A stretch of DNA of 9,690 nt from NCBI GenBank assembly GCA_013698285.1, contig JACCVE010000304.1, forward strand, positions 1 through 9,690, in the 5' to 3' direction. The notes below the pieces were generated by a model. The model saw nothing but the letters and a program-made list of their open reading frames with translations. It ran no database searches and had not been told where the DNA came from. Made by a program: the position numbers and the translations under genes. Below, one piece after another: positions 6,843 through 9,690 of this stretch (position 1 is its first letter; each line of letters begins with the position of its first letter). This DNA is from Chloroflexia bacterium. GTDB taxonomy: Bacteria > Chloroflexota > Chloroflexia > Thermomicrobiales > UBA6265.

Positions 6843-7004
6843 CGTTCAGCTTCCTGACAGGTTGTGATCACCGGGCATGCAGCTGGGTTCGGAATGACGG
6901 GGCGGTGATGGCGGGCGGTTCACTCCGGTTCCGGATGGGACCAGCCGCGGCGGCGGATCAGCGTAGCCCGCGGGGTCGCCGGTCGGCCCGCGTCCGCTGC
7001 CCCG

Positions 7005-8533
<1,529 letters not shown>

Positions 8534-8537
<4 letters not shown>

Positions 8538-8854
8538 GGCGTGTCGTCTCCATCTCCGGCGCCACCGAGGACCGCCTGGACGGCGAAGAACCCGTCGATG
8601 GCGCGGGGGGCATTGGCCAGGGCGGCATCCTGGCTGAGCGAGGGGCGCGTCTCGTCCGGCCGCAGGACATTGGTCAGCGGCAATACCTGGGCGGTCGGGG
8701 AGATCGCCTCCGTGTCGAGCCGGTTCAGGGCGCCGATGTGGCCAAGGATCGAGGAGAGCTGGTCGCGCAGGCGCTCCATCTCGTCCGGCGCCAGCCCCAA
8801 CCGGGCCAACCCGGCGACGTGCTCGACCTCGGCAAGGCTCAGGCTGTGGCTCAT
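8534..8854 (-). CDS. gatC: Asp/Glu-tRNA(Asn/Gln) amidotransferase subunit C
   Basis: This 106-residue protein is the small subunit that wraps around and stabilises GatA against GatB. It opens with LSLAEVEHVAGLARLGLAPDE (5-25), the conserved helix of the family, followed by the QLSSILGHIGALNRLDTE region and PLTNVLRPDE (after about 67). Its C-terminal DGFFAVQAVLG is the usual FxVP-like tail that inserts into GatA, here ending in a Gly/Asp-rich extension. The frame is open upstream to 9061, but the start at ATG 8854 fits the family N-terminus and follows a G-rich GGGGGGTGAT element. The stop codon overlaps the gatA GTG start by four bases, so the two genes form one transcript. Confidence 0.92.
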
Positions 8855-8925
8855 CGACTCATCACCCCCCGCCCGTAACCACGCGGTCCCGGACGCCTCA
8901 TTTCCCACGGGCATTTTCGGCCCCG

Positions 8926-8934
8926 AGTCTAGCA
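8926..8934 (-). promoter_or_regulatory. Possible extended -10 promoter for gatC-gatA
   Basis: On the minus strand, TGCTAGACT reads as an extended -10 (TGn followed by TAGACT, four of six to consensus). The -35 region is poor, which extended -10 promoters tolerate. Transcription would start near 8919, leaving a leader of about 65 bases before the gatC ATG. A 10-bp palindrome GGCCATGGCC (8971-8980), flanked by two CCGGATG copies (8963-8969, 8981-8987), lies upstream and could be a regulator site. Confidence 0.35.
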
Positions 8935-9011
8935 TGGCGAGCGGGCCGGGCGACGCATTCGACCGGATGTGGCCATGGCCCCGGATGGAGGTCTGACGGG
9001 TTCGCAATGGT

Positions 9012-9040
9012 TTGGCAACGCGCCCGACCCAATGCATACT
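9012..9040 (+). promoter_or_regulatory. Sigma-70-type promoter driving the NYN nuclease leader
   Basis: TTGGCA (9012-9017) is five of six to the -35 consensus. It is followed by exactly 17 bases and CATACT (9035-9040), four of six to the -10, with TG just before it. Transcription would begin near 9046-9048, about 78 bases before the NYN start codon. This is the best promoter match I see in the window. Confidence 0.6.
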
Positions 9041-9075
9041 GGACTCAATATCCCCTGGCATTTCGGTAGCAGGGC

Positions 9076-9110
9076 GAGGGGCTGTCGCGAGACGGGCCCT
9101 CTCCTTTTTT
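9076..9110 (+). terminator. Intrinsic terminator or attenuator between the promoter and the NYN gene
   Basis: GAGGGGCTGTC (9076-9086) pairs with GACGGGCCCTC (9091-9101): ten pairs, one of them T-G, with a single G-G mismatch, closed by the stable tetraloop GCGA (9087-9090). TCC and then six T (9105-9110) follow, which fits rho-independent termination of rightward transcripts. Only 14 bases lie between the T run and the next gene's ATG. No gene ends just upstream in this direction, so the hairpin acts on the leader itself: either a roughly 65-base RNA is released, or the nuclease gene is attenuated. CCCCT (9052-9056) can pair with AGGGG (9077-9081) and would break the terminator stem, a possible antiterminator. 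Confidence 0.65.
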
Positions 9111-9124
9111 CGGACCTAAGACCA

Positions 9125-9690
9125 ATGCGAATCGTCGCCGACGTCGATGGTTTCAATGTTTATTGCGCCTGCTTTCGTGGCCACACCAAGACGCATCTTC
9201 GCCACCTCAAATGGCTGGATTGCCGTGCTTTGGTGGAGGCCATGTTTCCGGATGATGACGTCCAACTCGTCCGGTTCTTCACGGCCATCGCGCCCAATCC
9301 ACCCGACGACCCACGTCGATCGACGCGGCATGATATCTATCGCCAAGCCTTGACCACCGTGCCGGGAGTCGAAGTTCACGCGGGCCGGTTCACCCGTTCG
9401 AAGCGTCACGCGGTGTTAGCACATCCTCCTCCGGGAGTGGACCCTCTCCAGACGGTCTGGCTCCTCCAAGAGAAACAATCTGATGTCGGTCTAACGTGTC
9501 ATCTGCTGATGGACGCGCTGGACAACGCGTTCGATCAGGCGGCCCTCCTCAGCAACGACTCGGATTTCGTCCAGCCGGTCCGAATCGTCAGAGAGCGCTT
9601 CGGCAAAGACGTCATCGTCATCAGTCCCGACCACGAGGTGAGCCGGGGGCTAGACAAGGTCGCCACCGCCAGCCGGAAGCTGAACCGGGA
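9125..9690 (+). CDS. NYN-domain (PIN-like) ribonuclease, N-terminal 188 residues; gene continues past the right edge
   Basis: The frame opens at ATG 9125 and runs off the window. The protein begins RIVADVDGFNVY (2-13), with the acidic pair Asp6/Asp8 and Asn11 typical of the NYN/LabA-like branch of PIN nucleases. KWLDCRALVEAMFP (29-42) and VRFFTAI (49-55) follow, then EKQSDVGL (116-123) and LLSNDSDFVQPV (141-152), which carry Asp120, Asp145 and Asp147. Together these acidic residues would hold a metal ion for RNA cleavage, and all appear intact. Related proteins are often loosely annotated as hydroxylase homologs; the motifs support nuclease. I see no Shine-Dalgarno sequence before the ATG and no other in-frame start nearby; a terminator-like hairpin ends 14 bases upstream. 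Codons such as AAT, GTT, TAT and CAT are commoner here than in the neighbouring genes, which hints at acquired DNA. The cellular target is unknown. Confidence 0.85.
   Translation, partial: MRIVADVDGFNVYCACFRGHTKTHLRHLKWLDCRALVEAMFPDDDVQLVRFFTAIAPNPPDDPRRSTRHDIYRQALTTVPGVEVHAGRFTRSKRHAVLAHPPPGVDPLQTVWLLQEKQSDVGLTCHLLMDALDNAFDQAALLSNDSDFVQPVRIVRERFGKDVIVISPDHEVSRGLDKVATASRKLNR

Larger units (their letters stand above)
6541..7004. other. Convergent intergenic region rich in inverted repeats; no convincing gene
   Basis: This 464-base stretch lies between the stop codons of the ATPase gene and gatA, so terminators for both would be expected, yet neither has a clear T-run terminator. Visible structures include GGTGCAT (6552-6558) paired with ATGCACC (6594-6600), CGACGA/TCGTCG around a 3-base loop (6610-6624), a 7-bp hairpin at 6739-6755 and the compound element at 6772-6842. 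CGCGGG (6969-6974) and CCCGCG (6987-6992) could form a weak hairpin just after gatA. An open frame on the minus strand (6791-6579, 70 codons) has no ribosome-binding site, mixed third-position bases and no recognisable motif. I do not call it a gene. The region may be a decayed mobile or repetitive element. Confidence 0.5.

Overview
The window is high-GC bacterial DNA from an organism I cannot name with certainty. GC-rich codon use, a fused two-domain oligopeptide-type ABC ATPase and a gatC-gatA pair fit Chloroflexota (Thermomicrobia or Sphaerobacter-like) best. That placement is inferred from protein style, not from a marker gene. There are eight protein genes, two of them cut by the window edges. 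I see no rRNA, tRNA, CRISPR array or intact insertion sequence.

Bases 1-6540 look like a sugar uptake and breakdown locus. A glycoside hydrolase family 35 (beta-galactosidase type) gene runs leftward off the window from base 601. Facing away from it, across a 335-base control region with four GGCGT boxes spaced exactly 10 bp apart, is a four-gene rightward operon. It encodes a family 5 solute-binding protein, two DppB/DppC-type permeases and one ATPase that joins the DppD and DppF halves. By homology it would be called a dipeptide transporter. The divergent glycosidase makes a galactoside or other oligosaccharide a better guess for the cargo: the binding protein captures the sugar outside, the permease-ATPase complex imports it, and the hydrolase cuts it. 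A very stable 15-bp hairpin lies just after the binding-protein stop codon and could set unequal expression within the operon.

Bases 6541-7004 lie between convergent genes and hold no convincing gene. They are rich in inverted repeats, including a 71-base segment that can fold as a three-way junction.

Bases 7005-8854 carry gatC and gatA on the minus strand with a 4-base GTGA stop/start overlap. They encode two subunits of the tRNA-dependent amidotransferase that makes Gln-tRNA(Gln) and/or Asn-tRNA(Asn). gatB is not in the window.

From about 9000 to the right edge, a rightward unit starts with a good sigma-70-type promoter. It is followed within about 40 bases by a terminator-like hairpin (GCGA loop plus six T), and only then by a gene for a NYN-domain (PIN-like) ribonuclease, cut at the right edge. 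The nuclease gene has less GC-biased codons than its neighbours. This short RNA or attenuator in front of an RNase is the most unusual arrangement in the window.
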